Assembly (NCBI RefSeq): GCF_001945365.1
Contig: NZ_MSTQ01000019.1
Coordinates: 42,378 to 106,377 of the forward strand
Reading direction: 5' to 3'
DNA: 64,000 nucleotides
Source: Pseudomonas reinekei
GTDB taxonomy: Bacteria > Pseudomonadota > Gammaproteobacteria > Pseudomonadales > Pseudomonadaceae
The number at the start of each line of letters is the position of its first letter. Position 1 is the stretch's first letter. The notes beneath the pieces are model-generated. The model had not been told where the DNA came from, ran no database searches, and worked only from the letters and a program-made list of their open reading frames with translations. Positions 51,855 to 60,057 of this stretch are shown here, piece by piece. The position numbers were made by a program, and so were the translations under genes.

Positions 51855-52100
51855 CTGTAGGAGCTTTCGCAGCCTTCGGCAGTTCCTAAAGGGGTGGGTA
51901 CATTCGATAGAGATTGGTTGCTTGGGAGAGCGTAATCGCCAGCAAGCCAGCTCCTACAACAGGAATACATACACCCGGGAAATTGGTCGGCTGTCAGGCC
52001 GCCATCGCCAGCAAGCCGGCTCCTACAGCTGGAATACATACACCCCGGAAATTGGTCGGCTATCAGGCCGCCATCGCCAGCAAGCCGGTTCCCACAGATG
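51855..52100. repeat. REP array with 69-bp tandem period
   Basis: ATCGCCAGCAAGCC occurs at 51935, 52004 and 52073, exactly 69 bp apart. The spacers (GGAATACATACACCC...AATTGGTCGGCT) are almost identical between units 1 and 2. This is a tandem amplification of a REP unit plus its flank after the MscS-type gene. Confidence 0.88.
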
Positions 52101-52189
52101 ATCGGCGCACACCCACCGCTTTCCCCCACTCAACAGGCCGAGCGTTAGCTCGCCTGCAGCTTTTGATCTTGATTCACCCGCCCCCTCGG

Positions 52190-52430
52190 CAGGCTGAGTG
52201 GAGGCGTTTATCCGGGGGTGGGCGCGCAGCGCCGTGCGGCGAAGCCGCACACATCGAGAGGAGGTCGTCGCGAAGCAGACCGGAGGCGATGCCCCCGGAT
52301 GAATGCCGGAGCGAAGGAACCCCGAGCCCCAGCGAGGGGCCGTACGAAAGGGGCGAGCGTTTTTTGCTTACTTTTTTAGGCGCTTGTAAAAAAGTGAGTC
52401 GCCGTAAGGGCGAAACCATAAGCCGCCGTT
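52190..52430. repeat. Dispersed intergenic repeat, structured
   Basis: A non-coding block from about CTGAGTGGAGGCGTTTATCC to GTAAGGGCGAAACC with strong hairpins (GTGCGGCGAAGCCGCAC at 52234-52250, CCCCAGCGAGGGG). I recognise it as a dispersed intergenic element of fluorescent pseudomonads; the family name is not asserted. Confidence 0.5.
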
Positions 52431-52492
52431 ACCGCAGCAACGGATATGTACTCAACCACCCCAGCGCATGGTCGGCCCAGAGGCCGCCAAGG

Positions 52493-52553
52493 TCAAAAGC
52501 TCAAAAGCTCAAAAGCTCAAAAGCTCAAAAGCTCAAAAGCTCAAAAGCTCAAA
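52493..52553. repeat. 8-bp microsatellite (TCAAAAGC)x7
   Basis: Seven exact copies of TCAAAAGC (52493-52548) plus TCAAA. The last partial copy supplies the stop codon of the minus-strand GntR gene (TCA at 52549-52551). Copy number is likely to vary by slippage. Confidence 0.95.
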
Positions 52554-53262
52554 CCACATCAACCCCGACATGAATCGCATCATGCCGCCAAAACTCCAAA
52601 TCACAGTCAATCAACCGCTCATACTGATCATAATTAACCCGAGCAATCCGTAACCCCGGACTCCCCACCGACACCCGCAAAGCCGCCGCGGCATCCGCCG
52701 ACAATGCCGTCGGCACGATTTCGAAGCGCACCCGCCCGTAGTGCAAATCGTAATGCCGGGCATAAAGCTCGGTGATCGACTGGTTCAGATCAAACTCCAG
52801 AATCCCCGGAAAGTACTGCGGATTCAGATAATGCTCCACGTACAAGACCAGGCGCCCGTCGATACGCCGCGACCGGCAGATCTGAATCACGCTCGACAGC
52901 GCCGGCAACTGCAACCAGGCACAGACCGCCGCCGACGCCGGCTGCAAACGCGCCGAAATCACTTCGGTAGAAGGCACTCGCCCCTGGGCACTGACCATCG
53001 CGTGAAAGTGGCTGCGCTGCATCAGGTTGTAGGCCAGGCGCGGTGGCGAGACAAACCAGCCCCGGCGCTCCTCGCGATAAATCTGCCCCTGAGCCTCCAA
53101 CTGCAATAACGCCTCGCGCACAGTGATGCGCGTTGTTCCAAACAACTCACTGAGCTTGCGCTCGGCCGGCAGCTTGCTCCCTGGGGCCAGCAGCCCATGG
53201 TCAAGCTGTTCCTGAAGCACCTGACCAATCGCTGTCACCGCTTTTGTTGCCTCGTCGCGCAT
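52549..53262 (-). CDS. GntR-family regulator (HutC/UTRA type)
   Basis: A 237-residue regulator. The N-terminal winged helix (LLAPGSKLPAERKLSELFGTTRITVREALLQLEAQG) is followed by a UTRA ligand domain (about 95-235; RLQPASAAVCAWLQLPALSSVIQICRSRRIDGRLVLYVEHYLN). The HutC/PhnF subfamily usually senses the substrate of the adjacent transport operon. CTGGACTAGACCAG lies 13 bp upstream of its start, and a related site lies before the 53625 operon. It therefore probably represses both. Confidence 0.9.
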   Translation of the reverse strand: MRDEATKAVTAIGQVLQEQLDHGLLAPGSKLPAERKLSELFGTTRITVREALLQLEAQGQIYREERRGWFVSPPRLAYNLMQRSHFHAMVSAQGRVPSTEVISARLQPASAAVCAWLQLPALSSVIQICRSRRIDGRLVLYVEHYLNPQYFPGILEFDLNQSITELYARHYDLHYGRVRFEIVPTALSADAAAALRVSVGSPGLRIARVNYDQYERLIDCDLEFWRHDAIHVGVDVV

Positions 53263-53624
53263 CAGCGTTACCTATCTGGACTAGACCAGCACTGTTTCGG
53301 GGCAGAACCGCACTGAAAATCGGCTCAATCTACGTTCTACAAGCGTAGGCAGTGCAGATGACTGATAGATGACAAGTCTCCAGACGGTCATCTCGGCCGT
53401 GCATCAAAAACGCTGCAATACACCGGCCAAGTCCTTACGCAGCGGGCCTTTTAGTATGGTCTACGCTTAGTTGGCAGCCGTCAGTACCGGGCAAATAAAA
53501 CGCCTGTCGGGCGACGAACGACATCAAAGTGTCATCCAGCCCTCTTAAATTGGCTCAGGTATTGCTGACCTAGACCAACACAAACCGCAATCGCAGCGTT
53601 GAACACGACCCAAGGAGCTTCGGA
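53263..53624. promoter_or_regulatory. Divergent control region with two GntR operator candidates
   Basis: 362 bp. CTGGACTAGACCAGCAC (53276-53292) and CTGACCTAGACCAACAC (53565-53581) share 14 of 17 positions around CTAGACCA. The first is just before gntR, the second about 44 bp before the binding-protein gene. The TGG-n-CTAGACCA form resembles operators of PhnF-type GntR regulators. Confidence 0.62.
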
Positions 53625-54689
53625 ATGAAACAGTTTTTCCTGGCATCACTGTTAGGCTCGACCATTGCCATGTGCACCACCGCCATGGCGGCTGATGATT
53701 TGAAAACCCTGGAAGCCGCGGCCAAAGCGGAAGGCGCAGTCAACAGCGTCGGCATGCCCGATGATTGGGCCAACTGGAAAGGTACGTGGGAAGACCTGGC
53801 CAAGAAATACGGCCTGAAGCACATCGACACCGACATGAGCTCCGCTCAGGAAATCGCCAAGTTCGCCGCGGAAAAAGACAACGCCAGCGCCGACATCGGC
53901 GACGTCGGTGCCGCTTTCGGCCCGATCGCGGTCAAGCAAGGCGTGGTGCAACCGTACAAACCGTCCACCTGGGATCAAGTACCGGACTGGGCGAAAGACA
54001 AGGACGGCAATTGGGCGCTGGCCTACACCGGCACCATCGCCTTTATCGTCAACAAGAAGCTGCTGCACGGCTCCGAAGTGCCAACCAAGTGGGCTGACCT
54101 CAAGTCCGGCAAGTACAAAGTGTCCATCGGTGACGTGAGCACTGCGGCCCAGGCGGCCAACGGTGTCCTGGCGGCAGCACTGGCCAATGGCGGTGACGAG
54201 AAAAACCTGCAACCCGCGTTGCTGTTGTTTGCCGATATCGCCAAGCAGGGTCGTCTGTCGATGGCTAACCCGACCATCGCCACCATGGAAAAAGGCGAGA
54301 TCGAAGTCGGTGTGGTTTGGGACTTCAACGGCTTGAGCTACAAAGCGAAGATGGCCAATCCGGATGACTACGTAGTGCTGATCCCGTCTGATGGCTCGGT
54401 GATCTCCGGCTACACCACCATCATCAATAAATACGCCAAGAACCCGAACGCTGCGAAGCTGACCCGCGAGTACATCTTCAGCGACGCCGGCCAGATCAAC
54501 CTGGCCAAAGGTAACGCCCGTCCAATCCGCGCCGAACACATCACGCTGCCAGATGACGTGAAAGCCAAGTTGTTGCCGAACGAGCAGTACAAAAAGGTCA
54601 CGCCGATCAAGGATGCGGATGCGTGGGAGAAAACTTCCAAGGCCTTGCCGCAGAAGTGGAACGAAGAAGTCCTCGTCGAAATGAAGTGA
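53625..54689 (+). CDS. ABC transporter periplasmic substrate-binding protein
   Basis: A 354-residue family-1-type binding protein. The signal peptide MKQFFLASLLGSTIAMCTTAMA is cleaved before ADD. Mature sequence VNSVGMPDDWANWKGTWEDLAKKYGLKHIDTDMSSAQE and NPTIATMEKGEIEVGVVWDFN fit the iron/phosphonate/spermidine-like group. Lying under a HutC/PhnF-type GntR and before a phosphatase gene, an organophosphorus substrate is the best guess. Confidence 0.86.
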   Translation: MKQFFLASLLGSTIAMCTTAMAADDLKTLEAAAKAEGAVNSVGMPDDWANWKGTWEDLAKKYGLKHIDTDMSSAQEIAKFAAEKDNASADIGDVGAAFGPIAVKQGVVQPYKPSTWDQVPDWAKDKDGNWALAYTGTIAFIVNKKLLHGSEVPTKWADLKSGKYKVSIGDVSTAAQAANGVLAAALANGGDEKNLQPALLLFADIAKQGRLSMANPTIATMEKGEIEVGVVWDFNGLSYKAKMANPDDYVVLIPSDGSVISGYTTIINKYAKNPNAAKLTREYIFSDAGQINLAKGNARPIRAEHITLPDDVKAKLLPNEQYKKVTPIKDADAWEKTSKALPQKWNEEVLVEMK

Positions 54690-54697
54690 TGCTGGTT

Positions 54698-54786
54698 CTG
54701 TAGCAGCCGGCTCGCTGGCGACTGGATCTCCACGGTGCTCGGAAAGACCGAGGTGTCTGGATCGCCAGCAAGCCGGCTCCTGCAGG
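54698..54786. repeat. REP inverted pair
   Basis: CTGTAGCAGCCGGCTCGCTG (54698) and the inverse ATCGCCAGCAAGCCGGCTCC (54761) inside the operon, between binding protein and phosphatase genes; such hairpins often allow higher expression of the first gene. Confidence 0.82.
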
Positions 54787-54815
54787 TTTGAGAGAACCCA
54801 CGGAGTTCCTCCTCT

Positions 54816-55622
54816 ATGAAACACAACGTCATCCTTGTCGTGCTCGACGGCCTCAACTACGAAGTCGCCCGACACGCCATGGGGCACCTGCAGGCGTACG
54901 TCGGCGCAGGACGCGCAGCGCTCTACAAACTGGAGTGCGAGTTACCCGCCCTGTCCCGCCCACTCTACGAATGCATCCTGACCGGCGTCACCCCGATCGA
55001 CAGCGGCATCGTTCACAACAACGTTTCACGCCTGTCGAACCAGCGCAGCATCTACCACTACGCCAGGGATGCCGGTCTGAAAACCGCCGCGGCGGCCTAT
55101 CACTGGGTCAGCGAGCTGTACAACCGTTCGCCGTTCGTGGACGCCCGCGATCGTCACACCGACAACCCCGACCTACCCATCCAGTACGGGCATTTCTACT
55201 GGAGCGATCACTACCCGGATTCGCATCTGTTCGCCGACGCCGAAAACCTGCGTCTGCGCCATGCGCCGAATTTCTTGCTGATCCACCCGATGAACATCGA
55301 TGACGCCGGGCACAAGCATGGCCTGGATACCCCGCAGTACCGCAACAGCGCACGCTTTGCCGATATTTACCTCGCCGACTATCTGCAACGCTGGCTGGAT
55401 GCCGGTTATCAGGTGCTGGTGACTGCCGATCACGGCATGAATAACGACCGCTCGCACAACGGCCTGCTGCCCGAAGAACGCGAAGTACCGCTGTTCGTGC
55501 TTGGCGACGCCTTCAGTTTCGATGCCCATGCCGCACCGAAACAGACGGACATTTGCGGCACCGTGTGCCAACTGCTGGGCGTCCCCCACGACAAACCTGT
55601 ATGCCGGGAGCTGCTCAAGTGA
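54816..55622 (+). CDS. Alkaline-phosphatase-superfamily hydrolase, cytosolic
   Basis: A 268-residue enzyme of the type I phosphodiesterase/nucleotide pyrophosphatase group. Metal ligand D11 (ILVVLDGLN), putative nucleophile S47 (PALSRPLYECILTGVTP), DDAGHKHG and TADHGMN make a complete two-metal site. There is no signal peptide, so the substrate must be imported first, by the ABC system encoded around it. It overlaps the first permease gene (GTGA). Activity on phosphomono- or diesters, or phosphonate monoesters, is possible. Confidence 0.85.
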   Translation: MKHNVILVVLDGLNYEVARHAMGHLQAYVGAGRAALYKLECELPALSRPLYECILTGVTPIDSGIVHNNVSRLSNQRSIYHYARDAGLKTAAAAYHWVSELYNRSPFVDARDRHTDNPDLPIQYGHFYWSDHYPDSHLFADAENLRLRHAPNFLLIHPMNIDDAGHKHGLDTPQYRNSARFADIYLADYLQRWLDAGYQVLVTADHGMNNDRSHNGLLPEEREVPLFVLGDAFSFDAHAAPKQTDICGTVCQLLGVPHDKPVCRELLK

Positions 55623-56464
55623 ATTCCATCACTCGCGGCAAATGGCTGGCGGCTTTGTGCCTGGTGCCCTTCGCACTGTTTTTTATCGTGTTCGAAATCG
55701 CCCCGCTGATGTGGGTGATGATCAACAGCCTGGAGTCTGAAGAGTTCGGCTGGGGCGTGGCCAACTTCATCAGGATCTTCAATTCGAAGTTCTACTTGCA
55801 AGCGATCCAGTACAGCCTCGAGATCAGTTTCTGGTCCAGCTTCTTCGGCATCATCATCGCGGTACTCGGCGCCTATTCCCTGCGTCGGGTGGACTCGAAG
55901 CTGCGCAACTTCGTCAACGCATTCGCCAACATGACCAGCAACTTCTCCGGCGTGCCCCTGGCCTTTGCCTTCATCATTTTGCTGGGCTTCAACGGCAGCT
56001 TCACCATCATGCTCAAGCAGGCCGGGATCATTGAGGATTTCAACCTGTACTCGAAAACCGGGCTGATCATTCTCTACACCTACTTCCAGATTCCACTGGG
56101 CGTGCTGCTGCTCTACCCCGCTTTCGATGCCCTGCGCGAAGACTGGCGCGAGTCCGCCGCGCTGCTCGGCGCCAACGGTTGGCAGTTCTGGCGGCACATC
56201 GGGTTGCCGGTGCTGACCCCGGCACTGCTCGGTACTTTTGTAATCCTGCTGGCCAACGCCCTTGGCGCCTACGCTACGGTGTACGCCCTGACCACCGGCA
56301 ACTTCAACGTGCTGCCGATCCGTATCGCGGCGATGGTCTCAGGGGACATTTCCCTCGACCCGAACCTGGCCAGTGCCCTGGCCGTGGTCCTGGTGGCGTT
56401 GATGACCCTGGTGACCATCGTCCATCAACTGCTGTTGAAGAGGAGCTACCATGTCTCGCGCTGA
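55619..56464 (+). CDS. ABC transporter permease 1
   Basis: A 281-residue inner-membrane protein from GTG 55619 (overlapping the previous stop). Six helices and the EAA-type loop (DALREDWRESAALLGANGWQFWRHIGLPVLTPALLG) that contacts the ATPase. It overlaps permease 2 by 14 bp. Confidence 0.92.
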   Translation: MNSITRGKWLAALCLVPFALFFIVFEIAPLMWVMINSLESEEFGWGVANFIRIFNSKFYLQAIQYSLEISFWSSFFGIIIAVLGAYSLRRVDSKLRNFVNAFANMTSNFSGVPLAFAFIILLGFNGSFTIMLKQAGIIEDFNLYSKTGLIILYTYFQIPLGVLLLYPAFDALREDWRESAALLGANGWQFWRHIGLPVLTPALLGTFVILLANALGAYATVYALTTGNFNVLPIRIAAMVSGDISLDPNLASALAVVLVALMTLVTIVHQLLLKRSYHVSR

Positions 56465-57251
56465 ATTGGGGCCTGCCGGCATCTACCATCGCGTGGTGGT
56501 TTACCTGCTGTTTGCCATTATGTTGATGCCGCTGCTCGGCACGTTTATCTACTCGATTTCCAGCAGTTGGTCGGCAACCATTTTGCCCAGCGGCTTCAGC
56601 ATCAAGTGGTATGCGCAGCTATGGAGCGATCCACGCTTTCTGAGCGCATTCGGTCAATCGTTGCTGGTGTGCGTCGGCGCGCTGGTATTGGCGGTAGTGC
56701 TGATTCTGCCGCTGCTGTTCGTGGTGCATTACCATTTCCCGAAACTCGACGCGTTGATGAACATCCTGATCTTGCTGCCCTTCGCAGTGCCGCCCGTGGT
56801 GTCGTCGGTGGGGCTCTTGCAGCTCTATGGTTCCGGACCGTTCGCGATGGTCGGTACACCGTGGATCCTGATCGGTTGCTACTTCACCGTGGCGCTGCCC
56901 TTCATGTACCGGGCGATCACCAACAACCTGCAAGCGATCAACTTGCGCGACCTGATGGACGCCGCCCAACTGCTCGGCGCCAGTACCTTTCAGGCTGCGT
57001 TCCTGGTGGTGCTGCCGAACCTGCGCAAGGGCTTGATGGTAGCGTTGCTGCTGTCGTTCTCGTTCCTGTTCGGCGAGTTCGTGTTCGCCAACATCCTCGT
57101 CGGCACCCGTTACGAAACCCTGCAGGTCTACCTCAACAACATGCGCAACAGCAGCGGTCACTTCACCAGTGCGCTGGTGATTTCCTACTTCTTCTTTGTG
57201 CTGGTCTTGACCTGGATCGCCAATATCTTGAACAGGGACAAAAGCGAATGA
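56451..57251 (+). CDS. ABC transporter permease 2
   Basis: A 266-residue permease with six helices. The EAA loop reads DLMDAAQLLGASTFQAAFLVVLPNLRKG. It pairs with permease 1 to form the channel. It ends in an ATGA overlap with the ATPase gene, so stoichiometric translation is likely. Confidence 0.92.
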   Translation: MSRAELGPAGIYHRVVVYLLFAIMLMPLLGTFIYSISSSWSATILPSGFSIKWYAQLWSDPRFLSAFGQSLLVCVGALVLAVVLILPLLFVVHYHFPKLDALMNILILLPFAVPPVVSSVGLLQLYGSGPFAMVGTPWILIGCYFTVALPFMYRAITNNLQAINLRDLMDAAQLLGASTFQAAFLVVLPNLRKGLMVALLLSFSFLFGEFVFANILVGTRYETLQVYLNNMRNSSGHFTSALVISYFFFVLVLTWIANILNRDKSE

Positions 57252-58237
57252 GCTATGTCAGCGTCCAACATCTTCAAAAAAACTACGCGGGCACCACGGT
57301 GTTCAGCGACATCAACTGCGAAATCCAGAAAGGCGAATTCGTCACCCTGCTCGGTCCATCCGGGTGTGGCAAATCCACGCTGCTGCGCTGCATCGCCGGA
57401 CTGACGCCGGTGGATGGCGGCAAGATCCTGCTCGACGGGATCGACATCGTACCGCTGAGCCCACAAAAACGCGGGATCGGCATGGTGTTCCAGAGTTACG
57501 CACTGTTCCCCAACATGACCGTGGAACAGAACGTCGCCTTCGGATTGCGCATGCAGAAGGTCAACGCCGACGACAGCCAAAAACGCGTCGCCGAAGTATT
57601 AAAACTGGTAGAGCTGCATGATTTTGCAGCCCGCTATCCGCATCAACTGTCCGGCGGCCAATGCCAGCGGGTGGCCCTCGCCCGCTCGCTGGTGACCCGG
57701 CCTCGCCTGCTGCTGCTGGATGAACCGCTGTCGGCGCTGGATGCGCGAATTCGCAAGCACCTGCGGGATCAGATTCGTCAGATCCAGCGCGAACTGGGCC
57801 TGACCACGATTTTCGTCACACACGATCAGGAAGAAGCCCTGACCATGTCCGACCGGATTTTCCTGATGAATCAGGGAAAAATCGTGCAAAGCGGCGACGC
57901 CGAAACCCTCTACACCGCGCCTGTCGATGTGTTCGCTGCCGGTTTCATCGGTAACTACAACCTGCTGGACGCCGAGAGCGCGAGCAAATTGTTGCAGCGG
58001 CCGATCAATCATCGAATTGCGATTCGCCCGGAAGCCATCGAACTGAGCCTCAACGGTGAACTCGACGCACAGATTCGCAGCCACAGCCTGCTGGGCAACG
58101 TGATTCGCTACCGCATCGAAGCCCGCGGCGTGGAACTGGTGGTGGATGTGCTCAACCGCTCAGCCTCCGACCTACACCCCGATGGCCAGCGCTTGGCACT
58201 TTCCATCGATCCGACGGCCCTGTGTGAGGTAGCCTGA
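57248..58237 (+). CDS. ABC transporter ATP-binding protein
   Basis: A 329-residue ATPase. Walker A GPSGCGKST (residues about 36-44), Q-loop, signature LSGGQCQR, Walker B LLLLDEPLSALD and switch His (VTHDQEE) are complete. A C-terminal TOBE-type domain (RIAIRPEAIELS) places it with PotA/FbpC/PhnT-like importers. The codons in frame upstream from 56567 belong to another frame of permease 2 and are not coding. Confidence 0.94.
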   Translation: MSYVSVQHLQKNYAGTTVFSDINCEIQKGEFVTLLGPSGCGKSTLLRCIAGLTPVDGGKILLDGIDIVPLSPQKRGIGMVFQSYALFPNMTVEQNVAFGLRMQKVNADDSQKRVAEVLKLVELHDFAARYPHQLSGGQCQRVALARSLVTRPRLLLLDEPLSALDARIRKHLRDQIRQIQRELGLTTIFVTHDQEEALTMSDRIFLMNQGKIVQSGDAETLYTAPVDVFAAGFIGNYNLLDAESASKLLQRPINHRIAIRPEAIELSLNGELDAQIRSHSLLGNVIRYRIEARGVELVVDVLNRSASDLHPDGQRLALSIDPTALCEVA

Positions 58238-58271
58238 TGACCTTGCTGACGTTGAAGAGAGAACTGCACTG

Positions 58272-58925
58272 ATGGCCCTGGCAATTTTTGATCTGGACGA
58301 AACCCTGATCCACGGCGACTGCGCCTCGCTGTGGAGCGAACAAATGGTCCGCCTCGGCTGGGTCGACGGCGAATCCTTCCTGCGTCGTGACAAGGAATTG
58401 ATGGACGCCTACGGCCGAGGCCATCTGGCGATGGAAGACTACATGGCCTTCAGCCTGGAGCCGTTGATTGGTCGTACGCCTGAAGAAGTCGCGCATCTGG
58501 TCGGCCCGTGGGTGGAAGACTTCATCGAACCGATCATCTTCAGCGACGCGACCAAAACCATCGCCGCCCATCGCAAGGCCGGTGATCGTATTCTGGTGAT
58601 CTCCGCGTCGGGCACGCACCTGGTCGCACCGATTGCCGAGCGTCTGGGCATCGACGAAATTCTCGGGATCGAACTGGAAGTGGCCCACGGCGCTTACACC
58701 GGCAAAACCGTCGGCACCCTGACCTACCGCGAAGGCAAGATCACCCGCCTGCTGGAGTGGCTGGATGCGCAAGAGGAAAATCTCGAGGGCGCAAGTTTCT
58801 ATTCCGACTCACGCAACGACCTGCCGTTATTGCTGAAAGTCGATTTCCCGCATGTGGTAAACCCGGACCCGGTGCTGCTTGAGCAGGCCGAAAAAGCCGG
58901 CTGGCCGATCCACATCTGGAAATAA
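58272..58925 (+). CDS. HAD-IB phosphatase (phosphoserine-phosphatase-like)
   Basis: A 217-residue HAD hydrolase. Motif I DLDETLIHGD, motif II ISASGT, motif III lysine (REGKITRL) and motif IV YSDSRNDLPLL are all intact. It closes the importer operon (34 bp after the ATPase gene) and probably removes phosphate from the product of the cytosolic hydrolase. Broad phosphomonoesterase activity is equally possible. Confidence 0.9.
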   Translation: MALAIFDLDETLIHGDCASLWSEQMVRLGWVDGESFLRRDKELMDAYGRGHLAMEDYMAFSLEPLIGRTPEEVAHLVGPWVEDFIEPIIFSDATKTIAAHRKAGDRILVISASGTHLVAPIAERLGIDEILGIELEVAHGAYTGKTVGTLTYREGKITRLLEWLDAQEENLEGASFYSDSRNDLPLLLKVDFPHVVNPDPVLLEQAEKAGWPIHIWK

Positions 58926-58928
58926 CCG

Positions 58929-58974
58929 CGATCCCCTGTGGCGAGGGAGCAAGTTCCCTCGCCACAGGGGATCG
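58929..58974. repeat. Perfect 20-bp inverted repeat (palindromic repeat / possible terminator)
   Basis: Arms at 58929-58948 (CGATCCCCTGTGGCGAGGGA) and 58955-58974 are exact complements with a 6-nt loop. It lies between convergent genes and is of the CCTGTGGCGAGGGAGC type common between Pseudomonas genes. No T-tract on either side, so it is more a repeat than a classic terminator. Confidence 0.88.
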
Positions 58975-58989
58975 CAGGTTTCAATGTTG

Positions 58990-59952
58990 TCAGGTGAGGT
59001 TCTCGTCGATCACCAACACCAACTTCCCCGCCACCGTGTTACTCGCCAACGTCGCAAACGCCGCTTCGGCATCCTTGATCGGGAAGGTCCTGGCCAGTTG
59101 CGGGCTCAATCGACCTTCAGCAAATAACGGCCATACGTGCTGGCTCAGATCGCTGAACAGATCGGCCTTGAACTGATCATCGCGGCTGCGCAAGGTCGAA
59201 CCCAACAGCTGCACGCGCTTGGCCAACACCTGCGCCAGGTCCAGCGTGGCCTCACGGCCGCCCATCAACCCGATCAGCACCCAACGACCATCGAGCGCCA
59301 TCAACTTGAGGTTCAGCGCCGAGTAGTTGCCCCCTACCGGGTCGAGGATGACATCGAACGGCCCTAGATCCCTCAGGCTTTCCAAATCGCCAGTGCGAAC
59401 CACACCACCCTGAGCGCCAAGCTTTTCGCAATAGGCCAACCGTTCGGCGGACCCGACACTGACCCAGCACGGATTACCGAACGCTTTGCACAGCTGAATG
59501 GCAGCTGAACCAATTCCACTTGCTCCAGCGTGCAGAAGAACTTTCTCACCCGGTTTTAGCGCAGCGAGTTGAAACAAATTCAACCAGACCGTTGCATAGA
59601 CTTCCGGCAACGCAGCCGCTTCCGCGAGCGACATTTCGTCGGGTACTGGCAGCACGTGCCGTCCGTCGACAACCACTTCCTCGGCCATCCCGCCCCCGGC
59701 CAGCAAGGCGCAAACCCGATCGCCGACGTGCCAGGACGAACCGGCGCCGACCTCGCTGATCACCCCTGAACACTCTAGACCGAGCACCTGGCTGGCCCCT
59801 GGCGGTGGTGGATACAGCCCTGCCTTCTGTAATAAATCGGCGCGATTGAGACCCGCTGCCGCCACTCGAATGCGCACTTGTCCTACATCACACGTAGGAC
59901 TCGACTCTTCAACCCACTCCACTTGACCGTCAACGCCTTGCAATGCTTTCAC
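58990..59952 (-). CDS. NAD(P)H-quinone oxidoreductase (PIG3/zeta-crystallin type MDR)
   Basis: A 320-residue medium-chain reductase without structural zinc ligands. GLNRADLLQKAGLYPPPPGASQVLGLECSG and the NADPH site LLHAGASGIGSAAIQLCKA are PIG3-family features. It reduces quinones or related carbonyls with NADPH. Transcribed alone, divergent from prc. Confidence 0.93.
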   Translation of the reverse strand: MKALQGVDGQVEWVEESSPTCDVGQVRIRVAAAGLNRADLLQKAGLYPPPPGASQVLGLECSGVISEVGAGSSWHVGDRVCALLAGGGMAEEVVVDGRHVLPVPDEMSLAEAAALPEVYATVWLNLFQLAALKPGEKVLLHAGASGIGSAAIQLCKAFGNPCWVSVGSAERLAYCEKLGAQGGVVRTGDLESLRDLGPFDVILDPVGGNYSALNLKLMALDGRWVLIGLMGGREATLDLAQVLAKRVQLLGSTLRSRDDQFKADLFSDLSQHVWPLFAEGRLSPQLARTFPIKDAEAAFATLASNTVAGKLVLVIDENLT

Positions 59953-60057
59953 AGTGCCTCCATAGTGAGTCTGGACTGAGCCCGAAGCTGTAGCGCCGGG
60001 CTTTTTGCATTATGCGACCGGCCCTTGTGGAACCGGCGACTTCAAAGACGGCCTAAT

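Noticed and set aside
52493..52553. CRISPR-like array
   Set aside because: The 8-bp unit repeats without spacers; it is a microsatellite. No CRISPR array or cas gene was seen in the window.
55553..55618. Upstream extension of permease 1
   Set aside because: The extra codons lie in another frame of the phosphatase gene; GTG 55619 gives the normal permease N-terminus.
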